Source: Emmonsiellopsis sp. PD_33
Taxonomy: Eukaryota > Ascomycota > Eurotiomycetes > Onygenales > Ajellomycetaceae
Length of the DNA stretch: 64,000 nt
Assembly (NCBI GenBank): GCA_032988165.1
Contig: JANTQF010000186.1
Location: 1-64,000 of the forward strand
Direction of reading: 5' to 3'
Each line of letters opens with the position of its first letter. Within the stretch, counting starts at the first letter, position 1. The position numbers and the translations under genes are program-made. Positions 34,833-47,760 of this stretch are shown here, piece after piece. The notes beneath the pieces were generated by a model, which made no database searches, had not been told where the DNA came from, and worked only from the letters and a program-made list of their open reading frames with translations.

Positions 34833-35429
34833 AGTGATGAATAAGATTGAAAGATAGAGTTGAAAGGTAGGCTTAAAAGATAAGGTTTAGAAATAGCATT
34901 AAGAGATGGACTCAAAAGAGATTAATATCCTAAAATGTTAGAGAAAGATTATTATTATTTAACTATAGTGGCTAAATGCTTACTGAGATTTCAATTTGAA
35001 TGGAGGAAGGCTAGGTAGACAAGCATCATAATATAATATTATATTTAGAGGTTGAATTATATAAGATCACCACAATGAATTAAGGTTCATTGTGATATAT
35101 GCAAGCTATAACTAAAAAGCAGACTTTATCATACTATTATTAGTTATATTCAGGCCTCACCCTTCAAGTCACATTGCAGAGTATTACTTTATCTACTCCA
35201 TAAAGCAGGTAAGAAAGTATTAACTTCTATAAATCATAATGATCACTAAAGATTCTAATTAATGAATTCAATCTAAATTTAAACTAATAAAGACATTAGT
35301 TATAACTACTAAGAAAAGACTAAATCTGAAACATCAGATATTAACTTATAATATATGGTCATCCTCTCATTCTTGATCTTCTCAATATATTTATTCTTAA
35401 CTCTGAATAAAGAATAGCCTTATCTGTAT

Positions 35430-36293
35430 TCATCTCAATTATGTATTTTTAAAGGATGCTATGACTCATTATCTGATAGCTTACCTGATTCTTGAAACTC
35501 TTCATCTGAAGACTCATCCAAGATTAGAATATAGGCTATAACTAGAGATACTAACTAAATCAGCTATTATTTCTTCTTTTGCTGCTTCACTCTATTCTGT
35601 GCATCTAAGATGATGATTATTATGACCTCTACATCATATCAGCCTAGACATTTAATGTAAAATGGGAGGTTCACCTCATTATTAGCCCATAAGAACTTGA
35701 CTGCCTCCTTACCCACCTAATGAATACAATTCATGGCTATAAAAGCATCCTTAAAGAAGTTATAATTCATTATTCTTTGCCTTATCTCATGAAATTGCAG
35801 AAATGCATATTAGTCATTAATAATCTGACTTAGATCATAGAAGAACTAGTAAAAGTGAGAAATTAAGGTATAAAAATACTATTAAGGCTTTAGAAAGAAT
35901 GTATTTTATTTACATCAATACTCTATATCATCCATCAATTAGTAATGCCAGTAAATAATAAGGGTTAGTGTAGATAAATATATACTTATACACATCAATT
36001 ACTTACTTTAGTTCTTGTGTGTATTTTGCTTGATGGTGCAAAGTAAAGGTGAGTATAATATTAAGCTCTATTAACTAGTAGTATCAATATAGAATCTTCT
36101 GTTTAATCATGCAAGCTCTACAATTAGGACCACAGTCATATTCTATTCTTACATTAGTAAGTAAGATCAAACTAGATGTATATACAGCAGTACCTTTTAT
36201 ATCTGCATTTCTCATACTATTAAAGGTCTGATAGTGGAACCACTCCTCCTTGGTACACTTATATTAGCTAAGTAGGGTGTTTGGGGTTTCCAT
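35430..36293 (-). pseudogene. hAT cargo gene 2, copy B (unknown family)
   Basis: Start at 36293-36291 (METPNTLLS...). Readable motifs: KEEWFHYQTFNSMRN near 36,230; CGPNCRACMIKQKILY near 36,110; and a long helical segment DAFIAMNCIHQVGKEAVKFL near 35,710, matching MNVIHQIGKKTLKFL of cargo gene 1. The acidic tail ESSDEEFQESGKLSD lies near 35,490. It confirms a tandem duplicate arrangement inside the element. Confidence 0.5.
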
Positions 36294-36654
36294 GCTAATA
36301 GAGGGTTCAGAGGTGCAAGGTAGGTACTACCTGTTAATGGAGAAGAGAGAAGGATGGAGAATGAATGATTTCAAACTAAGAAGAAAATAGTATTATTATT
36401 TAATCTTAGTAGGCAGATAGATGGAATTTCAGTTTGAACTGAGAAGAACTAGGTAAATAAGTATCATAATGTAGGAGCCCTTTTATGGAGAGAGTCATAC
36501 AAGATTATCATAATAAATCAGGGTTTATTATGTAGCATGCAAGCCACACTCATAAAGCAGCCTTTATGATAATATAATTAGTGGTAATAATCAATGACAA
36601 TCATTCATGATCTTCTACTAATCAATAAAAGCCTGGAAAATTCCAATTAATGAA

Positions 36655-36670
36655 TTGAACTTAAGTTCAA
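36655..36670. repeat. Perfect copy of the recurrent palindrome TTGAACTTAAGTTCAA
   Basis: 16-bp perfect self-complementary sequence in the spacer between cargo genes 2 and 3 of copy B. Near-perfect copies lie at 22285, 22742, 23424, 24807, 25175, 27536, 37421, 38497, 39179, 39739 and 43126. Confidence 0.85.
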
Positions 36671-37526
36671 ACAAACAAAGAATGATTATGTATGAGACCT
36701 AGTATTTTCCATGCTAATACAAATAAGGGAAGAAGAATCTAGAGATAACAAGCAACATCCATTGATATTATTATTGAATGGGAGTATATCAATTATTAAA
36801 GACAAAAAGTATGAGATAGATGATGATATTATTTGACAAGCTACATTATAGATATAGATGTCTTTATACTAGAGTAATTTGTATTAAAAATTACACTCCA
36901 TATAGAGAAGATAGGGATATTAGTGGTGATAAATAATAGTCAGTGCTATCTGGGGATATATATATATATATCTATCACCATGATTCAATCAGAATGCATC
37001 AATGAGAGAGACAAACTGATATCTAAATACAAATCTGAGTTGAACAGGAATGAACCTAGATTCAATTATGAAACTTACTGAAAAAGAAAGATACTATAAA
37101 TAAATTAGTTGGATTCTATATACTATAAGAGAGGTATTAACAACAAGGCAACTATAATAATTTATAAATAATATTTATCTATCTTGTTATCTTTCTGATC
37201 ATTATGACAGTGGTTTCTAGAGTAAATTGCATTATAAACTGAACTATACTGAGTATCTCAGTCTTATATAAAGATAGTCTATCTTTCTCTCTACTGTTTT
37301 TTTCCTTCCTTAACAACTACACTTATTTGGGTCTTCTAACTTCCATTTTCTTTTTATTTCATAATTTTCCAGATTGCACTATATTGAATTCAACATCCTC
37401 TACTTTTCAGTAAGTTTAAATTGAATTTAAGTTCAATCTATATATACACTTCAAATTGCATATATAAATATATGTACTTATTAACCTCAGTAATGCTAAC
37501 ATATTTAATTCTGATACATATTCATA

Positions 37527-40248
37527 ATGATAAACCTACTGAGTGAAGATCCTCCTGACTCAGTAGAAGATAAAATTCTATTTAAGGTAAGTAAATATAA
37601 GTATTATATTAACTGTATATTACTAGGCATTATTATGATAGATGTTTAAAGCCTTAATACTGAATAACTGTATAGGGCCTGCAACTAAGATCTCAGAGAG
37701 GATCATATGGAAAAACTTATTTCATCATTTAAAATAAAGAATGTCAAGTAGTGTGGAATCAACACACACATGAAAGTAATCTTATTATAATTAAACTTTA
37801 AATTTTACTTCAAGATGTATGAGAAGGAGCATAAAGATGATTCTCAATATGAGTATGCTATTATAAATCTATAGAACTTTGGCCTTCAAGATATCAATAA
37901 ACTTATAGTCTTTAATATTAATTAAGAAATCAACTCTACTTCCTCTGTCCTCAAGGCAGGGCAGCACTGATGTACTGTGCTGATTAAGTACAATTAGAGA
38001 CTATCCAGTGAAAATGTGAGTCTACCCTATTAGTGTAAATTAAACCTAGATTTAATATTAATCATTATACTTTTCACTGTTCATATATGTAGGCTATTGA
38101 AATCTATGATTGCACTTTACTGTATAATAATACTAATATACTAGACTCTTTACATGTAAATAAATATGATATCTACAGAGTTAATAATGATGATGATAGC
38201 TTTTATGGGATTATAAGTATATTAAATGTAAAGAGTGATTAGGAATGAGTAAATATTCTTAAAAATGAAATTACTCTCAAATAGTAGATCACCTGCATAT
38301 TTAGGATGAATATTAAGAATAGTGGTCACTGAACTACTATTCTGCACAATAAGATAATATATAAAGTATTTATTATATATATATTGATATTCTACAGCTG
38401 CAAGACTTTCATCATCAGCCTGGCAGATAAGATTATCAGAGTAAAGATAGATAAAGTGAGTTAATCTATTTCATTTAGAATTTATGAACATCAAAATTAA
38501 ACTTAAGTTAGATTTAGATATTAATATTCTACTATTACTTTCTTTACTTTCACATGATGTTTAAAGAGTCACTACTAAAGATTCTCACCCCAAATATTAA
38601 ATAGCTAGTTTCTTTTGATATACTGACTTATAATGATGTTCTCTGCCCTCTATTTTTCTTGAATAGTAATGATCTCACTGCCAGAATCCTCAAGGGTAAT
38701 TTGTCTGTTAATAAAAAGTATTTTCAGCAGGGGTCTGAAGGGATAACTCTGCCTTGCATGAATCCTCCCTACAAACATAAAGGGAAAATCTATGCCACAT
38801 GATGATCTAAATTTCTTGTGAGACTCCTAGATGTAGAGTATCAGGTGGCATTTAACTGTCTGAGGATAGTATGCAGATCTATTGAGATAATTAAAATATG
38901 ACTAATAATAAGTAAGTATCAAATTTAGGTGTTAGAATCATTAAAGAAAATTCTGGCTCATATTATTTTCTGGGTCAAATCTAGTTGGATAATCCTTGCA
39001 AACTCTATGAAGAAGTATTATACATTCCAGTAGTCTCACATGATCATCAAGATTATAAATAATGAAGATAATAAGAAGTATGAGTATATAATATCTTTAA
39101 TAACTAATCTGTAGGATTATATCTCAGAGTGAGTGTAAGTATTTTTGACATCAGTGTTCAGAGATCAGGTAAGTTGCATTGAACTTCAATTCAATATTTT
39201 AATACTAATAGATTATAGTTTGATGTGCTGAAAGGCAAGATTACCTAGGAGGATTATCCAATTAATTATATTAAGGCTGTCATATATTACTTTAAATTTA
39301 ATTATTCTCACTGGAGATAAGTTTTCTCTCTTTGCAAAGAGGTAAGAATGCATCCCTTCAAGAGATGTATGATGATTTTCAATGAGAAGGATATACTAAT
39401 ATATCTGCAAATAAAGTTCATGTAACTGATCATAAAATACTAACTAGGAATAGGAGAATATAAAGCTAACCACCCTCTAAGGTATTTAAATAGCAGACAC
39501 CTAATATGCTATTAATTATGAGCTTTATAAATATCTGCAGCTTATAAATCTCTGAGTGAAGAACATGTTAAGAACTGAGACTACTATCTTTAGATTGCTA
39601 TTTAAATATCAATGACTTAAGCAGCTGATCATTAATATCTTATGTAATGGCTTTTTAAAGGTGATTCTGATAAAGCAGATGTCAGGGTTGATCTTTACTT
39701 TGCAGGTAAGTAATGGTGAAATATAATTATATTTCAAATTGAACTTTAGTTCAATTTGATATTTAATACTAGATGCTAAATGCTCATACTCTCTTGTTTA
39801 GAATTAGCTCAATGAGACCTTTAAGGACATCTAAAAATATACTATAATATTATCAAATACTAGTTGGATTATTACTGCTGAGAATTTAGCTGAGGATCTT
39901 GAAGCATTTACACTTAATATCTAATACATGCAAAAGGTAATTAAAGGAAGAATTAGCAACTCAGTGATTTTAATTGATGAGAGTCAGCTGAGTTCTGAGG
40001 CTGTTACTACTGATTCTATTCTACACTTAAAGCTGCATATTTACATGGAATTATTAGAGGAAATATTGAAGAGTATCTTGTGTAAATGCAAAGTACTAGT
40101 ACCCCCTAAGAGAGAGGCTAAATCAAAGTTAAAGATATTCTTCAACAAACAATCCAAGAGATCTGCTGCAGCCTCAGATGTGATGGAGGTTATCACAACT
40201 ATAATTAATAATAATAATGATAGGGAGAGTAGTCTCATCAGTATTTAA
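37527..40248 (+). pseudogene. hAT cargo gene 3, copy B (unknown family, multi-exon)
   Basis: Possible start ATG at 37527 (MINLLSEDPPDSVED). Segments matching copy A: EDHMEKLISSFKIKNVK-x-CGINTH at about 37,700; LTARILKGNLSVNKKYF at about 38,680; WIILANSMKKYYTFQ at about 38,990. At least two clear introns start with GTAAGT, at 39169 and about 39,706, and each contains the palindrome. The last open segment, 39928-40248 (106 codons), is basic (KREAKSKLKIFFNKQSKRS). Many stops elsewhere. Function unknown. Confidence 0.5.
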
Positions 40249-40867
40249 ATCCAGATGTATATAAATATAAAATTGAAGGCTAATGCTAGTAAGAAGATAA
40301 TAAAGTGATTTTAGCTTCAGTTTTTTCTTTATTATAATGTATAGGGTAGTTGGATTGGTTAGATCAGGAGATTGAGTCAGGATTTCTTATTTATAGGTTA
40401 TAGTATAGGGTGGCTTTTTGACTATTGAACTTTGATTTAATAGTGCTATTAATAGTTTATTTTACAAGTATGAAGGATCTTCAATGATGATTGAATCTTA
40501 ATGTGAATTGATTTCTTTAAATTTTAAAAGTTTACTTGATGTTCTTTTGCAGATGAATTACATCTAATCTGTAGCATAATAATAGAAAAATGATATATTC
40601 TATTAATAGTAATATGATTAATCTACTTACTTTTCTCTTTCCTTTATGTTTCCCTTTTTTTTTGAAAAACCTAATAGAAAATTTTTTCCCTTGAAGTACT
40701 CTAATAGAAAAAGAATATCCTCTTAAATACTAGAATACTTCCATGAGTTTAATGAATGAATTCAATCTAAGTTCAATTCTCTTTTATAATTAAATTTATT
40801 AATATCCCTTCATTCTTTTACTCCTTTCTAGCTTTATTAGCTTTAATATTCTAGTAATTCCTCTACA

Positions 40868-43573
40868 ATGTCTTCATCCCTCATATTATTTAGCTCTATT
40901 TTCTCCAATGATGAGAACCAACCATCACTGGATCCATCTACCCCAAGCTTGATGATACAGGAAATACCCCTGATAGCTCTAAGCTAGTTAGCTTACACTA
41001 ATACTATTAGTCTTAATAGCTCACCAGCTAATAATCATGCATCCCAATTAAATACAGCACCACCTGGGCTGGTCATTATCACCAGGGGGAATTACAACAA
41101 GTATTATATTGTTTTTGACAAGGAGAATCATCTGGATTTTCTTTAGTAGTAGAAAACTATGAAATGGTTAATTATCCATTCTAAGCTCACTAAGAAGATA
41201 GCTACCTGGGAATTGACATAGCAAACAAGCTAGATGTAGAGAGAATTCAATGAGATAACAATATACTCTAATAGAGTCCTAAAGATGCAGTGTGTGTATT
41301 GTAGTTAACTCATAGCCAATTCAACCCTGAAAAATCATGGCATAAAGACCCTCAGTCACCATCTTGAGAAGTATGCTACTTGAACTCAGAAATAGAGCAA
41401 GTCACAATATAAACACAAAATAATAGAGTTTTTTGTCTGAAAGGATGTGAGTTTTTTCATTTCTCATAATTAAATTAAGATTCCAACTAACTATTAGCTA
41501 GAAAGTAAATACTTATTCAGTTCTAAATAAGGAGAATCTTCTAACTCAGCTAATTAAGATAATTATCACCATTTAAACTCTATTTAATATTATTCACCAT
41601 TCAGAGTTTAAGTAGCTGATTTAGATGGTAGCATTCAATTCATTTTTAGAGATTCTCACTTAATAGACCATCATAAATTATCTACTTATAAACTCACAGA
41701 AAATTATAATGAATCAGCTGGAGAAATTATCTTCAACCTCATAAATTTTAATTAGTATTAACTGCTGAATGTTACCCTATGAGAACCTCTTCTTCATGGG
41801 GATACTTAGTTATTTTATCTCTGAGGATTGGCAACCTGTGGATGTGCTGCTTGATTTTGAGCATGTTTATGAATTATATACTAGTCAGAAGCTGATAAAT
41901 TTTGTGTTGAAATGTACAGATAAGTATCACCTTAGAGGTTAAATCTTAGCTAATATGATTGACAATGTAGGAAATAATGATATACTCACTCAGGTACTCT
42001 TCCAGATAATATAAATAAGCTAGTTAATCTTACAGTTTATTGATCTAGAGTTGCAGAAGTTAGGGATAAACCAGCATGTCTCTTACCTGATATATATATT
42101 TCAACTATATTTAGGTGCCATCTTCCAATGGATTGACATAAATGCCCAGGAGGAACTAGATCCTACCCTGAATGATGATCTTTTTAATGAGAATATTAGT
42201 AATACTTTATAAAAGATATGAAGTATTTTACCTCTAGATCTGATGATCTTTCTGACTGTTTCATTTTCATTAAGATCTATTAGTTTACTTAATTTATCTA
42301 TTACTCCTCATAATGAGTCTCTTATTTTAAGAAATGTTAGCTTAAGTTTTCTCACATAATAGTACTCACAGTACAAACTAATTGCTCTATACAATGAGAC
42401 TCAATATACCTTCTATTAAAATAGCTACTGAAGCTTTGAAAGACTATAAACTACTTTACTCTCTATTATGATTTTATGGATCATCCTCCCTCTTTCTCAG
42501 CTGCTGAGTAGAAGCAGATTACTTATCTTATGAATATATATTTAGTGTTTAGAAGTCTGATAAATAGTCTGTCTTAGAAAAAGAAGTCCTCCCTTCCTTA
42601 TGTATTTTACATGTATAATCATCTTTTTGACCTCCTTAGATCCACTAAATGTACTCTCTTCAGGAAGTATTATACTTAGTATGATTAACTCTGAAAGAGT
42701 ATTTAGAATGCAATAATCAAATTATGCTAGTACTACTTAAAAATCAATAGGAATTATAACTATCTCTATACTATAATAATATGTCTCCATTCAGGCCTTA
42801 AACCATTGAAGTTCTACAATAGTGTCTGGTTGGATGACAATGTGGACTGGTATGAGAAATATCTAAGTGTCTTTATGAAGGTATATTAACTATATAAGAA
42901 AGAACTGATATAGGAATTAATGGCAGGTTTATTCCCTTAAGGCTATAAGAATATTTGGAAGTGTAAGTATAGGTGCATCATACTGGAGAAGGTTTTAAAT
43001 AATATAAATTAACACTATAAATATAAATGTAGGTTATCTAATTAAAGTTATTCTCTCCTCATAACCTTATCATGAGAGATTAAGTAGTATCTTAATGAAG
43101 GTATGTTATTCTCCTTCTAATTATATTGAACTTAAGTTTTAATTTATTATTTAGAGTTGGTGAAAAACATATCACTACTTAACTACTAGAAATAAAGATA
43201 AGTATAGTTTTCTATCCTTATCTATATTACATTTAACATTCTGGCTGTGCAGAGTAACATGATAAAGCTAAAATATATATTCTTGATTTTCTATTAGATC
43301 TATGTGTACCTTCAAAATCACCTGTAACTATTAATTATTCAAGCCATCATACTTCATTATATGGGTGATTAGTACTAGATGCAGAAGGCATTCATCCTAC
43401 CTCTCAGTACATATATAAGTAATGGGGTATATATGGAGGATGATGGGTCAGGTAATGAAAATGAGAAGAAAGATGATAAACTCTCAGATAATTACATATC
43501 AGACTTTAATGATTTGAATGAAGTTGTAGATGAGATTGAGAATCAAAATGAGAGAAAGATGATACCCAGATAA
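40868..43573 (+). pseudogene. hAT transposase, copy B (BED finger, inactivated)
   Basis: ATG kept at 40868. The BED-type finger at about 41,290-41,390 keeps the first pair (C-V-Y-C) but the distal end reads HHLEKY, so the last Cys is lost, the reverse of copy A. The intron at about 41,446-41,501 (GTGAGT..CTAG, ACTAAC branch) is shared with copy A. The C-terminal hAT segment (LKPLKFYNSVWLDDNVDWYE-like) lies near 42,800. An intron at about 43,101-43,153 (GTATGT..TTTAG) contains the palindrome. The end is an acidic tail (43379-43573). Differences from copy A are mostly transitions. Confidence 0.72.
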
Positions 43574-44208
43574 AATACCTTATTAACTAATATTTCCTCA
43601 GAAAAGCTTCATCATCTTTAAAGTATATTATATAATGCAACACCATCTCAGCAATTTATTCCTCAGATAATAATTAATAATAATCATCTCCTTCTATCTA
43701 CCCCATTATGGCTTGATTCACCCTGTCATTCACAGTGAACACCCCAAAGAGTAGAACTGAAGGATTTCATTTCACATTAGATTACTTAGAAAAGTAGTAG
43801 ACCTAGATTGTAGTGCTTTTTATTTATTTTAGATAGTATTTTTCTCCTCTAATATATTTCAGGCTATTAATAGTTAATAAATATCATTTCATTCATCTTT
43901 TAGCACTTGATTAATAATAATTCTTCTGGCACTACAGTGAAAAAGACTAATATGATGGATGGAATCAAAGTTCAATTCTTGCACATAATAATACTGTATT
44001 AATATAACTTAATTAAATCTTGGGGTGAATTTATGTATGTATAACTTTATTTTTCAAACTCAGCAGGTTTGAAAAAATCAATCAGATTTAACTCTGAAAA
44101 CCTGATATAAGAAAAAAAAAAACAGCAGCAAGTGAACCCATTTAAGTGAGGCTTTTTTTTTTTTGGGTTTGAAATCCAGTAGGTTTATGGGTTGGATTTA
44201 TAACACTA

Positions 44209-44216
44209 GTTTGAGT
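44209..44216. repeat. hAT copy B target-site duplication, right
   Basis: GTTTGAGT, exact copy of 33268-33275. Confidence 0.88.
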
Positions 44217-47200
44217 ATAGTCTCATACTATTTCATTTCATCTAAACTCTCAATGGCATTTAGAATGATCTCTCCTTGTGCAAGGTTTATAGAACCCTCT
44301 CCCATGAAGTTAGATCTATAACTAATAGTATTAGAAATAACTGCTTCTATCCCCTTATGATATTTGAGGAGGATGTTATATTCTTAGAATTTAGATACCT
44401 ATTATGTGAGATGCTTTAATAGATGTTTCATGATATAAAGGTATGTGAGGCTCTTATAATTTATAACTACTATTATCTATTAATTATTTTCAATATATCA
44501 ATATCATATGTGCAGGATATATCATATTGCAAGAAGTTTTTTCTCATGCACTGAATAGTTCAGTTCAGCATCTAAGAGCTTTTGCCTGTTATATGCAACT
44601 GAGTGGAGTTTCCCATCTAGGCCTTCTTGCAATAGGGTGCACCTGATTGCCCACTTAGAGGCATTGATCTTGATTGTGAAAGCTTTTGTCCAGTCTGGCT
44701 GTATGAGGATAGGCAAGATTGTTATATATTTATACAACCTGATGAAGGCCTCTTCACATGATATATTCTAAACTATCAACTGAAATTTCTTTTTGTATAA
44801 TAGCTTGTCTGTTTCCTTCAGTAGATCTAATAGAGAGGCTGCCAGTGCAGTAAACCCCTTCACAAAGTAATGATAATATAATGTGAGGCTTAAGAACTAC
44901 CTAATATAATGAATGTTTCATGGCCTTAGTCAATTTAAAATCATTTCAATCTTCTTGAGTAAGAGTCTGATCTTCCCTCCTCTGATAATGTAGCCTATGA
45001 ACTTCATTTTCTGTGTTCTAAATTGACATTTTGAGGGTTTTGCATAGAGCTTGTGTGCCTTTAGTGTTGAGAGAATATATTTAATGTGTTTGAGATACTC
45101 TTTATATAAGTTGGAAAAAATCAGAATATCATCTAAATACATTAGATATTAGCAGCTATTTTCTTCTTGCAGGATGGTGTTCATCATCATCTGAAATGTA
45201 GTGAATGTGTTTGTGAGACCTATTAGTAGTATAGTCCACTTGAATTTACCTCATTAGGTATTAAAGATGGTCTTTGGAATAGATATCTCTCCCATGTGAA
45301 CTTGATAGAAGCCAGACAAAAGGTTAATCTTCATAAGATATTTTGTGTCATCCACTGTGTCAAGCTACTATTAGATTTGTGGAAGGGGATAGCTGTTCTT
45401 TTCTATAACTAAGTTGAGTGCCTGATAGTTGATACACATATACTATTTACCATGGGACTTCTTTGTGAAAAGCACTGGAAACCCCCATGAACTTGAGGAG
45501 GATTATATGAGATCTTATTTCAGCAATTCTTTAATCTACTGTTGCTGCTCTTTCAAATGCACCTGTAAGAGAGGATACACATTAATATTAATTAGTTGTG
45601 AGTCCTTAGTATTGATCTTATGGATAAATTCTCATTCAGGTAGTAGTTTTGGTGGCAGGGCAGTTTGAAAGACATCACTGTACTTGAATAGCAGGGCTTT
45701 CATATGTTTCTCCTCTCTAGAATTAATTAATGTGGGTAGTTTCTCAGGTTCATTCTTTTATTACATAATGTATAATATTATCTCTACATGGCCCTTATGG
45801 CCCATTCAACATATCTGATGGGATGTCATGAGATTGAGGTCTTTGATCTGAGGAATGCTAAATGTATATCACATATCATAAGGAAGAATTTCATGAACCT
45901 TTTTCTTTCTATTAGTTAACCTCATATAGTATGTTGCTCAATTGATGTTTGGGTTAAATCATTTAAATTAATCTAATTCTAAGATGAGATCATATTTGAT
46001 ATTAGTAAGCTTATACACCTAGATCCAACAGGACTATCCCCTGAAGTGCAGGGGGAATTTGATTTAGGTGGGTGAGAGGATTTATTTTTTATTCAGAAGT
46101 TTTACTCACTTAGGGTTCTCCACATATGAGGCCTCTGGTAATTAACATGAGATATGATCTCTGATGTAGACCATGGAAGTGCCTGTATTAGCTAGTGCTT
46201 GAATGAGCACTGTATGATTAGTTCTGATAAGATCTGAATATATTAGTAAACCCCCTTCAACTGCATTTAAATACTTCTTCAACTTATTAACTTTCTTTCT
46301 TAACTTCATTAGTTGTCATTCTGCATTTGTAGGGTCCAGTGGATCATACAGGTCCTTCAGTTTGAGAACCTATGAGACTTTCCACAATTAATTAGTGAGT
46401 GCCCCAGGACTTACTGATCCTGCAAGTTTTTTGCTTCCTTATTCTTAGAATTTGTGAGGCAGGTCTGAATGCTGTGGTTCAGGTAACTACAATGAAAACA
46501 GACCTTATATCTTTTACATTATAGTTTCCAGGCTTGGCTGTTCTTCTTTGGAGGATTCAGAGCTTCAATGATCACATTAAGGTTGATATCTATAATGTTG
46601 GAATTATATGGTGCTGCCACAGAAGTATGTATGTTCCTGAAAGTGTAATTCACTGAATTTAAGTACTTCAGGGCAGTTTCTCAATGAAAAAGGATGTCAT
46701 AGGCCTTCTGAACAGTCTTCAGGTGAACATCCAAATAATTCTATTTGCTTTTCATGATGTCAGACATAAATATAATAAAGAAATCCAGTAAGTTTTGAGG
46801 TGAGAGTTATAGGATTGCCTCATTGTATAACCTATTGAAATTAGCATAGTATGATGTTAGATCCTTGATTTAATGAAGATTTATGAATTATTTATTATAC
46901 TTTATATTGGTGTCTGATTCTTCAAAGTTCTTAATGACCTAGTGTGTGAAATCCTCCTATAACTTAGGGAGAGAGTAGTTGAGTGAATCATCTAAATAGA
47001 GTTTCTCAAGGCTTTTCTAAAGGTTTTTAGCACTCCCACAAAGCAAGTCAATGCCCCTAAAGGTCTTCTAATGACTTGTAGGGTTCTTTCCTGTGAGCTC
47101 CTGCTTGTTTCAAAAGTGAGCTTCCATCTTGGTGACCCATTATGCAGCTATGTCATCCTTACACAGCCTATTATATATTAGGGGTTTTGCCATCTTGAAT

Positions 47201-47760
47201 ATTTTGATATACTCTGAAGTAGGTGATTTATTCCCCCAATCATCATCTCTTTACTCAGCTGTTTGCCTTGATGGTAGATCATGTTCAGTTGGAGTGCTAA
47301 TACCTGGTGTAAGAATGATTAATCTATTAGTAATTTATATGAATAGAAAGAGATTATTAGATTATTTCCTTACCTAATATTAGAGATTGAAGATCTAGTT
47401 GTGCAGGGTTAATTCTGAGTTCATCTAATTATAATATGCATTGATGAGTTCCTCCTTAAGAGCATTATTTTAGATTTGAATGTTATGCAGATCATCCACT
47501 AACTTCATAATGAATTCCTTATTTACCTGAATGAATTATATATTCTCATAATAAATGATATTTCTCATCTACTCTATTATAACCTTATAGTTATACAAGA
47601 TAGCTTGAAGGATGCTATCCTGTGCTTCTAGGACTTTATTGGCAGGAATCAGGTGAAGTATCTATTGAATGACATCCTGCAGTTCAGATGATAGTTAGTG
47701 GACATTACCAGGACCCTGATTGTGAGCTCTGATGGAGGTATCCTGCAGTTTGGGATTCAT
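44217..47760 (-). pseudogene. Gypsy gag and pol 5' part (CCHC, RT, RNase H), inactivated
   Basis: Minus strand. Gag starts near 47,760 (MNPKLQDTSIRAH...) and ends in a CCHC knuckle CFHCSYLNHSIQTC at 46500-46459 (C-x2-C-x4-H-x4-C intact). Reverse transcriptase: YLDDILIFS at 45139-45113 with the following FIGYII element keeps the YxDD aspartates. RNase H at 44720-44525: the first catalytic Asp of the expected DAS reads Asn (KINASKWAI, plus-strand 44664-44666), while AELNYSVHEKKLLAI is kept. Many stops. The reading stops at the hAT insertion and resumes with integrase beyond 33,267. Confidence 0.85.
46459..46500 (-). other. Gag CCHC zinc knuckle
   Basis: CFHCSYLNHSIQTC, all four ligands intact with exact retroviral spacing. 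Confidence 0.85.

Larger units (their letters stand above)
33276..44208 (+). mobile_element. hAT transposon copy B (10.9 kb, mutated, four genes) inside the gypsy element
   Basis: Begins TAGTATTG (33276-33283) and ends TAACACTA (44201-44208), imperfect inverted repeats that each differ from copy A by one transition. An exact 8-bp target duplication GTTTGAGT flanks it. Gene order is the same as in copy A: two minus-strand related genes, one plus-strand gene, hAT transposase. The left ~150 bp and the right ~3.3 kb resemble copy A closely; the middle is strongly diverged. The insertion separates gypsy RNase H from integrase, so it is younger than the gypsy. Confidence 0.88.

Noticed and set aside
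17329..44208. CRISPR-like or satellite repeat for the recurrent palindrome
   Set aside because: Copies are irregularly spaced over kilobases, not in an array, and this is a eukaryotic genome.
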